Source: Ktedonospora formicarum
GTDB taxonomy: Bacteria > Chloroflexota > Ktedonobacteria > Ktedonobacterales > Ktedonobacteraceae
Length of the DNA stretch: 64,000 nt
Reading direction: 5' to 3'
Assembly (NCBI RefSeq): GCF_016587355.1
Contig: NZ_BNJF01000011.1
Span: forward strand, 1-64,000
The notes under the pieces: generated by a model
Database searches by the model: none
The model's input: only the letters and a program-made list of their open reading frames with translations
Told to the model about the DNA's origin: nothing
Program-made: the position numbers and the translations under genes
Part shown: positions 28,933 to 38,130 of the stretch, piece after piece
Layout: every line of letters starts with the position of its first letter
Numbering within the stretch: position 1 is the first letter of the stretch

Positions 28933-29308
28933 GGCAGGACACCAGCTTGTATCAGCGTCCAATATGACACAGCACGAGCACCAATAAACATGCCACATTC
29001 TCCGTAAGCCCCTTCACGCCCCTTCACTGGCTCATACACACCAAACCCTCCACATCCTTCACCATCGAGCAGAATTCCATCCACACGCAAATATTCCCAC
29101 TCCCACACAGCGCCTGGCCCTTCCCTTTTCGCTTCTTCCCCTTACTTCAGCATATCCTTGTGATAACCTCTTTGGCTCTGGGCTCGCGTGTTTGGTAAAT
29201 AGATGAGGATTGATGCGGATGAGGTAGGAAGCGTATACTATGGGAGCGCTTGCTTAGCGCTCGCTTATAGAACAGGGGAATAAAAGAATACACTTTGGAG
29301 GTGCAAGC

Positions 29309-31033
29309 ATGGAGGCAGTGGATCCTCTAAGCCCAAGGGCGTACCAGGTCGCGGCGGAGAGCGGCCTGGGTGAGCCGCGTGCGGAGTTTCGCACTCAGAA
29401 TCCGGCGGACTTGCCAACACTATGGCTGTATTTAGCGCTTGGTTTGCTTTTCGTGTCACTGAGTTGGTATGATTTCCAGCATGAAACCGTCTCATATGCA
29501 TATGCGTTATCAGTGCCCCTGAATGATGGCATTGGTGTCTTCGCATTGTGTTTTGGCAGTGTTCTCACGCTCGGCAGTGTTCTGGGTATCGCCATCCGTT
29601 GCCAGCGCTGGCTGTGGGGTGAGGTTCGCCTGTATGTATGCGACGAGGGGATCGTTGGCGCGAACCGCAAGCACCTGAAGGACACGGTACGCCTGGATGA
29701 GATAACAGAGATTCGGCAGGCCGCAGTCGCTTCGAGGGCTGACAGGTCAGGGGATGGGGACGCTTTTCCCAGACTGGTGTCTATTTTCGCGACTAGGAAC
29801 GGGAAGGAACACTCCCTGGCCGATACTGAAGGCGCTTTGCTGGTCCAACTGAAAACGGAGAGCGTGTGGCCGCAAGTGCTCGCGCGCTATCAGAGTGGAG
29901 AGTCTCTGCCGTTTGGCAGAGTGAGCCTCGCGCCAGATGGGATCTACATACACAAAGATGTACCTACAGGACGCTCCACAGGACATCACTGGCTGACAAA
30001 AATGCTCATTCGGCGCCTGGATCGTCAGGCGATCCTGAGCGGGGAAGGGATAGAGGCGGGCGAGCATTTTGTGCCCTGGGAAGCCGTCGAGATGCCCTGG
30101 ATTGACATGAGCCACAACGTGTTCATCATCAGCCGCAAAGAGGGCCAGCGCCCATGGGCTGTCTTGCCCTGGCATCATATGACCAATGCCGCGCTGTGTC
30201 TTAAGCTGTGTGAGCAGGTGTTGGGTATGGCTGAACAAGAACCTGTAGTGGGCCAGCAGGAGACGTCACAACCTGGCACACTCGTGAGCAGCTATGGGTT
30301 ACGCGCAAAAGGCCGCGAAAAAGGATTGTTCTGGTTCGCGGTCGCGCTGTACATTTGCCTGCTAGGGTTTGGAGGAACGTTTCTGATAGGTTCTAATGGG
30401 TCTTTGTATCTGCCTTTTCTTGGCATAACCTTTGTCATCATCGCTTTTCTGTCCTTGCCGGTTATCTTGTTTGGTGTGTTACGCGATCATAAGGCAGCTG
30501 TAACGCCCCTTCGTCGCAAGGTACGCGTGGATGTGTACGAGCAAGGATTTCGTTATCGTGAGGGGCGCGAAGAGCAGATGGTTTTCTGGACGGAGATTGA
30601 AAGCGTGCAGCGGCAGGCGACATCTACAGGGCAGAAGAAGTTTCCCATATATACAATTCGCCTGGTAAATGGAAGGAGCATGACGCTGAGCCCAATCATT
30701 GGAGATATTGACACGCTTGGCGAGCATATTGCTGAGGAGGTCACCAAGAGGCTCTACTCGCGCGCACTGGCCGACTTACAGGTGGGGAAACTACTGGTTT
30801 TTGCCGGGCTCGCAGTGAGCAGGGACGGTCTCAGTACGCGTGATTCCCAGATCGGTTGGCAGTGGATAGAAAGGGTCACACTAGATCTGGAAACGTTGCG
30901 CATTCAAGCCAAAGGAACTTCTCAGGCCTGGGCGCGCTTCCCCACCTCACAGATTCCGAATTCGGGCCTCTTGCTCAAACTCGTACAACACATCAAAGAA
31001 GAGCAGGGCCTTGCGATAGGCCTGGAGGCGTGA
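29309..31033 (+). CDS. DUF6585-like membrane protein
   Basis: 574 aa; ATG behind GGAGGTGCAAGC. Two transmembrane helices near the N-terminus (LWLYLALGLLFVSLSWY; IGVFALCFGSVLTLGSVLGI) and two in the middle (GLFWFAVALYICLLGFGGTF; FLGITFVIIAFLSLPVILFG). The cytoplasmic halves are PH-like beta barrels (VRLYVCDEGIVGANRKHLKD; VRVDVYEQGFRYREGREEQM; IYTIRLVNGRSMTLSPIIGD), as in DUF6585 proteins. The C-terminal GLSTRDSQIGWQWIERVTLD repeats the strand pattern. Function unknown. A coiled-coil 3' fragment begins immediately after its stop. Confidence 0.7.
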   Translation: MEAVDPLSPRAYQVAAESGLGEPRAEFRTQNPADLPTLWLYLALGLLFVSLSWYDFQHETVSYAYALSVPLNDGIGVFALCFGSVLTLGSVLGIAIRCQRWLWGEVRLYVCDEGIVGANRKHLKDTVRLDEITEIRQAAVASRADRSGDGDAFPRLVSIFATRNGKEHSLADTEGALLVQLKTESVWPQVLARYQSGESLPFGRVSLAPDGIYIHKDVPTGRSTGHHWLTKMLIRRLDRQAILSGEGIEAGEHFVPWEAVEMPWIDMSHNVFIISRKEGQRPWAVLPWHHMTNAALCLKLCEQVLGMAEQEPVVGQQETSQPGTLVSSYGLRAKGREKGLFWFAVALYICLLGFGGTFLIGSNGSLYLPFLGITFVIIAFLSLPVILFGVLRDHKAAVTPLRRKVRVDVYEQGFRYREGREEQMVFWTEIESVQRQATSTGQKKFPIYTIRLVNGRSMTLSPIIGDIDTLGEHIAEEVTKRLYSRALADLQVGKLLVFAGLAVSRDGLSTRDSQIGWQWIERVTLDLETLRIQAKGTSQAWARFPTSQIPNSGLLLKLVQHIKEEQGLAIGLEA

Positions 31034-31034
31034 G

Positions 31035-31274
31035 CGGGGACGACCCATCCCTAAGACCCTGGCCCAGGCCCTTCCTGCCGAGGTCGTCGCCCTGCTCCTG
31101 CAAGAGACCTCACTTCCCGACCTTCCACGCCAGTATCACGAGGTGATCTTCCATATCGTACAGTTGGGACCCTCCGTCCGCTCTCGCTGGCGCGAAGACG
31201 CCCATACCTCCACCATCAGCCTCGGCCTCCTCAACGATTATCCACCCTTCCCCTTTACACCCCAGGGCTTCTAA
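31035..31274 (+). pseudogene. 5'-truncated copy of the coiled-coil gene 3' end (fragment E)
   Basis: Reads GRPIPKTLAQALPAEVVALL, PDLPRQYHEVIFHIVQLGPS and LNDYPPFPFTPQGF-stop, with the stop intact. The DNA matches the parent from about 5845. It abuts the stop of the DUF6585 gene and is followed by the duplicated HTH gene region. Confidence 0.7.
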
Positions 31275-31589
31275 TCCCTGTGCGAGAACTGGCGCGCCCG
31301 ACCACGAGCACACACATCCCTCACCTACACGCTCTTGGCGCAGATCTTCTCTAGAGCGCGCCAGCTCCTGCCGATGGCATCGACGCGCCAGACTGACCCT
31401 CTCACACTCACCTTCCTCCGCCTCTGCCCGCCATGTTTTCACCTGTTCTCTCACAGAGCTCACCGGTTCTTGCCTCTGCCATGCACCGTGTGCTCTCCTG
31501 CGGGCAGCTCTCTCGCCAGCGAGGCTTCACCCGCAGGAGAGCTTCCCCAGCAAAGACGCTCACTCTCATCACGAACGCTCTCAGATCAC

Positions 31590-32213
31590 TCATCTCCACT
31601 TCAAACCCCGTTTGACATGCCACAACCGGTCCACTTCTTCCCGATCCAGCCACATCACATCGTGTTCGGCCTCAGAGATCCACTTGGCTCGTCCACGCTC
31701 CATCCATTCATGCAGCGTCTGCCGGGCGATCCCAATCTCCTTGGCTGCCTTCCCCACACTCACCAGCTGATCCGCTGGCAGGTATTCGTGGTAAAACTGC
31801 AACAGGGCAGCGTGGAGCAGTTGCCCCAGGTCCGTGTGCTGACACTGCCTCGGGTAGGACCACGCGTTCCCTCCAGCAGCCGACCCATACACCACCGCGC
31901 ACACGGCATACACCTCTCGGCGCATGCCTCCCCGGATCACGACCTCCTCCTCCGACCAGGCCCAACGCTGCTTGCGTTCCGGTTCCTTCGCCGCCGGATA
32001 CCCTTCCACATACTCGGCAATCCAGCGCAGCTGGCACCCAAGCGTGCTGGCATGCAGCGCCTCCATCTGCTCCTCTTGCGAGCGGTGCTTCGCTGCATCG
32101 CCTTGGGCAGGTTCTTCTTTCCCAGGAGGGTGAAGAGACCGCACCATCAGGTGGGCACGCTCATTCACCGCGTGCAGCGTCCGATCAATCACGGCTTGAT
32201 GTTTCGGAGTCAT
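31590..32213 (-). CDS. Small HTH protein, copy 2
   Basis: 207 aa from MTPKHQAVIDRTLHAV, about 90% or more identical to the 6407-7015 protein, with the same HTH tail (VSVGKAAKEIGIARQTLHEW, then WLDREEVDRLWHVKRG) and four extra residues. Upstream codons to 32294 lie in the repeat flank and are not used in copy 1, so the shorter start is preferred. The neighbour is fragment E, mirroring copy 1's arrangement. Confidence 0.7.
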   Translation of the reverse strand: MTPKHQAVIDRTLHAVNERAHLMVRSLHPPGKEEPAQGDAAKHRSQEEQMEALHASTLGCQLRWIAEYVEGYPAAKEPERKQRWAWSEEEVVIRGGMRREVYAVCAVVYGSAAGGNAWSYPRQCQHTDLGQLLHAALLQFYHEYLPADQLVSVGKAAKEIGIARQTLHEWMERGRAKWISEAEHDVMWLDREEVDRLWHVKRGLKWR

Positions 32214-32569
32214 ACCTTCCTCTCCTTCACGCTTCAGCGATCCATCAGACAGGGCTGGAACCCTCCTCCCAGAGCCATTCCCTCCCTCCTTCACTGTTCT
32301 CAGGAGACATCAAGGGGTCTCACGCTCATACCCCGCTTCCCAGGCCGTCCCTGACACGTCATTTCTTGACAGAGACACACCTAGCGTTCACCTTCGACGA
32401 GCCACCATGTGCGATCCGTGGTGTCTGCTTCGCCCACATCCTTCATTCTGGCGGAAGCTCCAATCCCGCGTGCAGCGTCCAATCACTCACAACTTGATGC
32501 GCGAGGAGTCCTATGTGCCCCTTCACGCGCTCTCTGGGCGCTCCATCATAGAGGGCTGGAGACCTCGTT

Positions 32570-32825
32570 GTGACCCTCCTCACCCCATCCCTCGTCCTCC
32601 TGCACAGGAGGCAGCACTCGTCCTCACGCTCACACCCCACTTCCCAAGCTGTCTCAGACAGGTCATTTCTCGTCTGAGACACACGCTTGGGCGGACTCCT
32701 TCCAGGCACAACACGGACCACCACCACAGTTCGTAACGCCTGCTCCACGACATGCCTGCAGTGCCAGCATGGCACCACCCGCGGCGTTCCCTCCAAGCAC
32801 CTCCGCGCCAGGCAAGATGCATCCA
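32570..32825. repeat. Second copy of the HTH-gene upstream block
   Basis: Partner of 7040-7335, about 80% identical by eye. The minus strand is open here for 179 codons (through CLEGTPRVVPCWHCRHVVEQ), but the frame is not conserved in copy 1. Confidence 0.6.
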
Positions 32826-32829
32826 CACA

Positions 32830-33240
32830 TGGAGCCTTGCCTCCTGATCCTCTCTCGCGTGACCATGGTAGGGCATCCCGTGAACGTTTGGCCTCTTGCA
32901 AGCCCTGTCTCCCAAGCGCCATTTCTCCTGGCGTTTCCTGACAAACTTCGCCCTGGCGTCCGGTCTGCACAGGGCGTCTCATCAGGCGTTTCTCAGGCGC
33001 ACAGGGCGTTTCTCCAGGCGTTTCTCAATGCACACAAAATGCCTGCTCAAATGCACAGAACATGCCCGAAACCAAGTGCCCACAGAGAACCACACGATGC
33101 AGAAACGTCATACACCATCTGAGCGCAAGAGCTCGCACAAAAAAAGAAAGAGTCAGGCTATGCTCTGTCAGTGCAAGAGAACCTGCCTCTTCCCAGCAAA
33201 AATGCTACGCCAGGCAAGCACACGCTCTTTGCTACTGACG
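32830..33240. other. Gene-free stretch with short tandem GGCGTTTCTC units
   Basis: At about 32928-33026 GGCGTTTC(T/C) recurs several times (CTGGCGTTTCC, AGGCGTTTCTCAGG, GGGCGTTTCTCCAGG, GGCGTTTCTCAATG). No gene is supported. Confidence 0.4.
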
Positions 33241-33500
33241 AATGCGATCGGGTGCGCCAAGGTTTTTTGCAAACAGTGATGACATAGGCATGGCGGGAAA
33301 TGATAAATAGCGTGAATGTTAGGAATCGGGTGTTGGCTGCCTGAACACATGGCTTCAGAAGCGGATCACGATGCCCAGCAACGGTAAATTCACGATGGGG
33401 ATGCTCTCTGGCCTGTTGGTAGAAGGAAGCGCAGAGCAACGGTCGGCTGGCGTCGGCAGGAGGAGGGGTGCCCTCTCGAAGATCATCCTTCAACGCTCTC

Positions 33501-33944
33501 TTAAAGTCCTTTGGCTCCTGTCATGTCGGCTCCTGTGAGATCGGCTCCTTTGAAGCAGGCTCCTGTGAGGTTAGCTCCTGCGAGGTTGGCAAATGAGAGG
33601 TTGGCTCCTGTGAGATCGGCTTCTCTGAGGTTGGCTCCTTCGAGCGTGGCATAATAGAGCTTGGCGTGTGAGAGGTCTTCACCTCTGAGGTCAGCTTTTT
33701 CGATGTTGGCTCTGAAGAGCTTGGCTCCTTCGAGCGTGGCGTGTGAGAGGTCTGCACCTTCAAGGTCGGCTCCTGTGAGCATGGCTTTATTGAGGTCGGC
33801 TCCAGTAAGGTCGGCCCCAGGGAGGTCGGCTTCGGGGAGGGCGACTTCTTGGAGATCAAGGAGAATCGATGGATTCTGCTCTCTCCAGGCATTCCAAACC
33901 GGCACTCCCTGTTTGAGAAGATCAACAAGTTCCTGCTTGGCCAT
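33501..33944 (-). CDS. Pentapeptide repeat protein 2
   Basis: 147 aa from MAKQELVDLLKQGVPVWNAW behind AACAAGGAGC. Same 30-residue head with WREQNPSILLDL as protein 1, then about 20 pentapeptides (GADLTGADLNKAMLTGADLE). It is shorter than protein 1 by about 85 residues, all within the repeat. The DNA just after the stop (GAAGGAAGCGCAGAGCAACG) is also conserved, so the gene and its flanks moved or were copied as a unit. Confidence 0.9.
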   Translation of the reverse strand: MAKQELVDLLKQGVPVWNAWREQNPSILLDLQEVALPEADLPGADLTGADLNKAMLTGADLEGADLSHATLEGAKLFRANIEKADLRGEDLSHAKLYYATLEGANLREADLTGANLSFANLAGANLTGACFKGADLTGADMTGAKGL

Positions 33945-33982
33945 GCTGTGTTGCTCCTTGTTTCTTTGGTTCTTTGCAAGAC

Positions 33983-34010
33983 AAAAAATGTGCCTCCGTC
34001 CTTTGAGGCA
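33983..34010 (-). terminator. Intrinsic-terminator-like hairpin in the leader of pentapeptide gene 2
   Basis: Minus strand TGCCTC-AAAGGACG-GAGGCA followed by CATTTTTTG. The loop sequence differs from gene 1 (8514-8535) but the stem, T-run and following TCTTGCAAAGAACCAAAGAAA are conserved. Confidence 0.65.
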
Positions 34011-34022
34011 TGACCGTCTTCT

Positions 34023-34031
34023 ACTATACCA
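34023..34031 (-). promoter_or_regulatory. Extended -10 promoter of pentapeptide gene 2
   Basis: TGGTATAGT on the minus strand, 12 bp before the leader hairpin, equivalent to 8548-8556. Confidence 0.55.
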
Positions 34032-34297
34032 CAAGGAAACGACTCAAAGCGAAGCATGGTTCACCTGCTCTCGCGGTCGCAGGCTGAGATCCATCACCAG
34101 AGTTTGTCGCCAGCTAAGTCCTTCACGGATTTGGGAGAGAGAACTGTTGAGATACCACATCACACTGAGGGTGCGCCACATCTTTTTGCACACGGGTGCA
34201 CAGCTTGGTGGTGCTAACCTCTCTTTATACTTCTAGATAGGTACTTTTGCGCAGGAAGAACCATGCCTGCGTGCCCTTTCCTATGACGTGTATACGA

Positions 34298-34339
34298 AGT
34301 GAAGACGCCTTCCCAGATGAGGGGGAAGACGTCTTCACT
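34298..34339. terminator. Hairpin inside the pentapeptide element
   Basis: AGTGAAGACG-CCTTCCC / GGGGGAAG-ACGTCTTCACT pair with one bulge. No T-run; no gene is directly upstream on either strand. Confidence 0.45.
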
Positions 34340-34603
34340 GTTTGCGCTGAAAGGCGAGCGCGTAATTTCCTCTCATCAACCCCATGTTGGTATGCTCATT
34401 GTGTGCAAAAAGTTGTGCCGCACCCTCACACTGATAGGCTGTTTACGGTCGCGGTCTGTTGTCTGGAATCTGTCCCTTGCAAAAAAACTTGCCGCACCCA
34501 ATGCGATCAGGATGCTTCAATTTGACAGGGAAAATTGCCTCAAGGTTTTTTCGCTCGAAGAACGCTTGTTTTCGCGACGTTTTTTCTCATTCGAGGCCAA
34601 GAT

Positions 34604-34769
34604 ATAGTCAATCGGCTGTTCCGCGAGAGCAAAGACCTGTTTCAAGGGGTTGCGCTACGTTAGCTGCCCCTCGTAGCAGAGTAGCGGGCAATACGGACAT
34701 CCACGCTGTAAAAATGTTCGATACACATGAAAAACAAGTCTAGTCCTGCTTCAGCGGGGCTTTTCTTTT
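34604..34769 (+). ncRNA. Possible small RNA ending in an intrinsic terminator
   Basis: A TATAGT (34606-34611) could be a -10. A GCTACG...CGTAGC hairpin lies at about 34648-34677. AGTCCTGC-TTCA-GCGGGGCT (34742-34761, with G-U pairs) is followed by TTTTCTTTT. There is no open frame of note. The terminator is the only firm part; no known RNA family is recognised. Confidence 0.25.
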
Positions 34770-34780
34770 GCACCACAAAA

Positions 34781-34803
34781 AGGCGAGGTTGGCAGCCTCG
34801 CCT
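34781..34803 (-). terminator. Intrinsic terminator on the minus strand
   Basis: AGGCGAGG-CTGCCAA-CCTCGCCT followed by TTTTG on the minus strand. No gene was identified upstream of it (34810-35230 shows none). Confidence 0.55.
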
Positions 34804-35234
34804 CTGAGTTGTAAACACGACTTTTGTCACGACTCTCGTTGCAACTCATCGAGAGGGCATGGTTCGACTTACATGCTGCCTCTCTACCCTCGTCCTACCA
34901 CACCCAACAAGCGCATGCGTTCGGGATTACCCCTTGCGGCCCATCGCGCTATTGTACTGAGCTAGTATTAAGAACACTCCTGCTCTTCAATAGATGGACT
35001 AAAATTTGCATAAGCGTTCGATAACAGTAAAAGACGCAAAAGATATAGTTAAAAGTGACACCTCTTCTTGCCACTTAGCAGCTATTGTCAGGAAGTTGGC
35101 CGTAACGGCTAAGTTATGAAGTTATGTGTCAAATGACACACTCGCCCATCCACTCATTTCTATCCTCTTCTTTCACCTCTCGGGTACACTACGAGTACTA
35201 TCTTCTCTCTTCAAGAAAGCGGAAGACGATCAGC

Positions 35235-35767
35235 ATGCGGCTGCTTGCTGCGATACTCATTGATGCCGAAAATATCGCTCCTACAATGATAGGAGAACTC
35301 CCTGCGCTCTTCGCGCTTGAACAGCGTCACGGGGTCTCTCTCGTTGCCAAGCTAATCATTGGGAGAGCGCAGGCCCTCACTCCCTGGCACAGTTTCGTCA
35401 AGCGGCAACAGTTTCTCACCAAAACCCACTCTGGTGGGCGCAACGCGGCAGACCATCTTTTGCAGCGCGAAGCGATCACCATGGCTCATCAAGGGGTCCG
35501 CCGTATCTATTTGCTGACCAATGACAAAGGGTTTTCGAGCACCATCAGCCACCTTCAGTCGCTTGGATGTGAGGTGTTCGGGTTTGGCACCCTCCAGGAA
35601 TCCAAACGCTTGCAAACGCATTGCGATCGCTTCATTTTTCTTCCCGTGACGTCCACTACTCATACGTGGAGCCAGCTCCACATCACAGGAGGTCCTATGT
35701 CTTCTATCGATCCTTGGTCAACGACGAGCACCCCTGAGGCTGAAAACACGCAGACAGCCCTGACCAT
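35235..35767 (+). pseudogene. NYN-domain (PIN-like nuclease) gene truncated by IS copy 2
   Basis: From MRLLAAILIDAENIAPTMIG: the AxLIDAENI strand carries the first acidic metal ligand. FLTKTHSGGRNAADHLLQRE and GVRRIYLLTNDKGFSSTISH carry the later ones (ND-K-F), and CEVFGFGTLQESKRL closes the fold. NYN domains are Mg-dependent RNases of the LabA/DUF88 type. The domain is complete to about residue 140; the linker (WSTTSTPEAENTQTALT) then runs straight into the IS end, and its frame continues without a stop into the transposase. Confidence 0.8.
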
Positions 35768-37274
35768 TGTGCTGGCTACTTGGGACATCTGTTCGGGAAA
35801 TCAGCCTGTTATGGACAATGAAATGAGCTTTCTTGCCAAGCACGTGAGATGCGTGTACAATCAACACTGCTCATTCTGTGTATGCACTCCAACCATATGC
35901 CATTTTTACAAAGAAGAGGTTCTATTTGTGTGGTGGGTATTTTCCTCGGTCAAGCGATGCATGTCTTTCAACTTCCAAACATTTCTCGAACGCGTTCTCT
36001 GTTGGGTCAAACCATCGGCAACCTCCCTTGTGCCCGGTACGCTTGCCGATCTGACCAAAGGGAAATTGGAACTGCTGGCGGAAAATGCGCTCTTACGGCA
36101 GCAACTGATCATTCTCCGTCGACAAGTCAAGCGACCGACCTACCGCAAGACGGACCGGCTTCTCCTGGTGCTTCTTGCCAGGATGGCCCGAACCTGGAAA
36201 CAGGCACTCTTCCTGGTCCAGCCAGAGACGCTCTTGCGCTGGCATCGTGAACTCTTCCGTCTGTTCTGGAAGCGCAAAACGAAGGCATGCGCGAGAAAGT
36301 CAAAGCTCTCACCTGAGACGATCTGCTTGATCAAGGAAATGGCAGTGAAGAATCGACTTTGGGGAGCGGAGCGTATTCGGGGAGAACTGCTCAAGTTGGA
36401 TATTCGCGTGAGCAAACGAACCATCCAGAAATATATGAGGCCCATTCGCCGGAGACGACCGAATGGGCAGAGTTGGAAAACGTTCTTGCGCAATCACGCG
36501 GCAGGCGTGTGGGCCTGTGATTTCTTACAGGTGACTGATCTCTTCTTCCGCCCACTTTTTGCTTTTTTCATCATCGAACTCCAGTCGCGCCAGGTGATCC
36601 ATGTGAACGTGACGCGATCGCCGACCGATCTCTGGGTCGCGCAACAACTGCGCGAAGCGACTCCGTATGGGCAAACACCCAAGTATCTGATCAGGGATAA
36701 TGATCGTAAATTCGGGCCGAATTTTGCTCGCGTGACTGCAACGAGTGGGATCAAGGTGCTTCGCACACCATACCGAACGCCGCGTGCCAATGCTGTGTGT
36801 GAACGCTTTCTGGGAAGTGTGAGGCGAGAATGCTTGGATCATTCCCTGATCTTCCATGAGAAGCAACTCCATCAGCGCCTCAATGCCTATACGGTCTACT
36901 TCAACCAGGCTCGACCCCATCAAGGACTGGGGCAACGCATTCCGGTGCCATCGGTTCCGTCTGCTTCTCTTCTGAAGCCTCCAAACCGGGTGATCGCCAT
37001 TCCCATGTTGGGTGGGTTACACCATGACTACCGGAGGGCCGCCTAAATAGCCAAAAGCCAGAGAAAAGAGAAGATGTACGAATGTGTTTCTGTGCAGTCT
37101 GACCCTTTGCCTCATTGAGCAAAGAGAACAAGTCCTCTTGCCTCATTGCAGAGGTCTGGCGTGCTAACGATGGAGTGTATCCACTTGAGATAAACCCTTT
37201 CCGTGCTTTTTCTGCCTCTCGTTTCTTGGCATGGGTCAGAGATTTTGGAACGGATATGCTAAATATCCAGCACA
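35768..37274 (+). mobile_element. 1507-bp rve-type insertion sequence, copy 2 of 3
   Basis: Identical in length and ends to copy 1. The left flank is the NYN gene (TGACCAT), the right flank GTTCATTC. The right flank belongs to the same 125-bp segment that follows copy 1, although the left flanks differ. Confidence 0.9.
35961..37046 (+). CDS. IS transposase, integrase-core, copy 2
   Basis: Same protein as copy 1 except for a few residues (for example YRKTDRL for YRKMDRL, HQRLNAY for HQLLNAY), shared with copy 3. The frame is open all the way back into the NYN gene (35124), which could give a 640-residue fusion if translated through. The IS's own promoter (about 35833-35861) and MSFNFQ start are more likely used. 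Confidence 0.92.
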   Translation: MSFNFQTFLERVLCWVKPSATSLVPGTLADLTKGKLELLAENALLRQQLIILRRQVKRPTYRKTDRLLLVLLARMARTWKQALFLVQPETLLRWHRELFRLFWKRKTKACARKSKLSPETICLIKEMAVKNRLWGAERIRGELLKLDIRVSKRTIQKYMRPIRRRRPNGQSWKTFLRNHAAGVWACDFLQVTDLFFRPLFAFFIIELQSRQVIHVNVTRSPTDLWVAQQLREATPYGQTPKYLIRDNDRKFGPNFARVTATSGIKVLRTPYRTPRANAVCERFLGSVRRECLDHSLIFHEKQLHQRLNAYTVYFNQARPHQGLGQRIPVPSVPSASLLKPPNRVIAIPMLGGLHHDYRRAA

Positions 37275-37279
37275 GTTCA

Positions 37280-37590
37280 TTCTGCATGTCTATCCCTCCA
37301 AAATCTCAATTGTTATTTTAACACAACCATTGGAGAAGGAGATGAAGCGCTTCCCTGATACACAAAATCTCATCGAACTTCCGCTCTCGCCAACCGATTA
37401 TCGATGCTACTGGTTGGGGTAAGGTCTTCTTTGTCTCCAAACGACGCGTTCTCCCGAACTCCATGCCTTCCTCAAGGTCCTGGCAAGCCAGCGTGAACGG
37501 GAGCTATCCATCCCTGATGCCCTGACCCAGGCCCCTGCCGTGGTCGAGCCCCTGCTCCTCCAAGGAATCTCACCCACCACTCTCCACAAC
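37280..37590 (+). pseudogene. Shared IS flank plus decayed coiled-coil fragment (fragment F)
   Basis: 37280-37404 repeats 10607-10730, including GGAGAAGGAG and MKRFPDTQNLIELPLSPTDY. From 37407 the sequence follows the coiled-coil 3' region (GGTCTTCTTTGTCTCCAAACGACGCGT) but is more degraded than fragment B and fades at about 37590. Confidence 0.6.
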
Positions 37591-38130
37591 TCGCAACTTC
37601 ACAACTGCACAACTGGCGCCCACTTGACTTTCCCCCCAATATCAGGTACAATTGTTATATCGTTTGTAACGGGCCACATCTTGTGGTCTTTCTTTTTGCC
37701 TTCTTCCATCATTCCCTTTCTTCATACACCTCTCTGGCACCATGATATCTCTCAGCCAACCCCACCATTGCCTCTCTTCCTCTCCCTCAACGCCACAAAA
37801 AAAGCCAGCTTCACCGCTGCCAACCACTCTCTCCCCACAACGACACATCGACATACGTGGTTCCCTGTAACCACACTTCCACGGCTCACTCATCTCATCA
37901 CAGCAACTTGTACACATGACCACATAATCCACCTGGCAAGCACACAAATCCTCGATCATCTCATCATCACCGCCAGCACCATGCCACTGCCAACTCGCGT
38001 CGCCACCAACACACCTCTTGACGCAGATCTTCCCAAGGTCGCTCCAGCTCCTGCCGAAACATCACACGCGCCTGGCAATCCCCTCGAACGCGAAAAAAGA
38101 TTCTTGATATTGGTACAACATAGAAGCATG
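37591..38130. other. Gene-free stretch
   Basis: C- and A-rich, with no supported gene; the + frame that crosses it has no protein character. Confidence 0.4.

Larger units (their letters stand above)
33250..34499. mobile_element. 1250-bp pentapeptide-carrying element with terminal repeats and 9-bp target duplication
   Basis: The left end GGGTGCGCCAAGGTTTTTTG and the right end (read inward) GGGTGCGGCAAGTTTTTTTG are imperfect inverted repeats. AATGCGATC occurs immediately outside both ends (33241-33249 and 34500-34508), a perfect 9-bp direct repeat. The right end carries a second, subterminal copy of the end (34398-34421). The only gene inside is the pentapeptide protein; there is no transposase, so it would have to move with help from elsewhere. 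Confidence 0.75.

Noticed and set aside
28845..29108. 87-codon minus-strand frame beginning MWEWEYLRVDGILLDGEG
   Set aside because: It has no ribosome site of note and overlaps the small peptide with a better promoter. It remains possible but is not supported.
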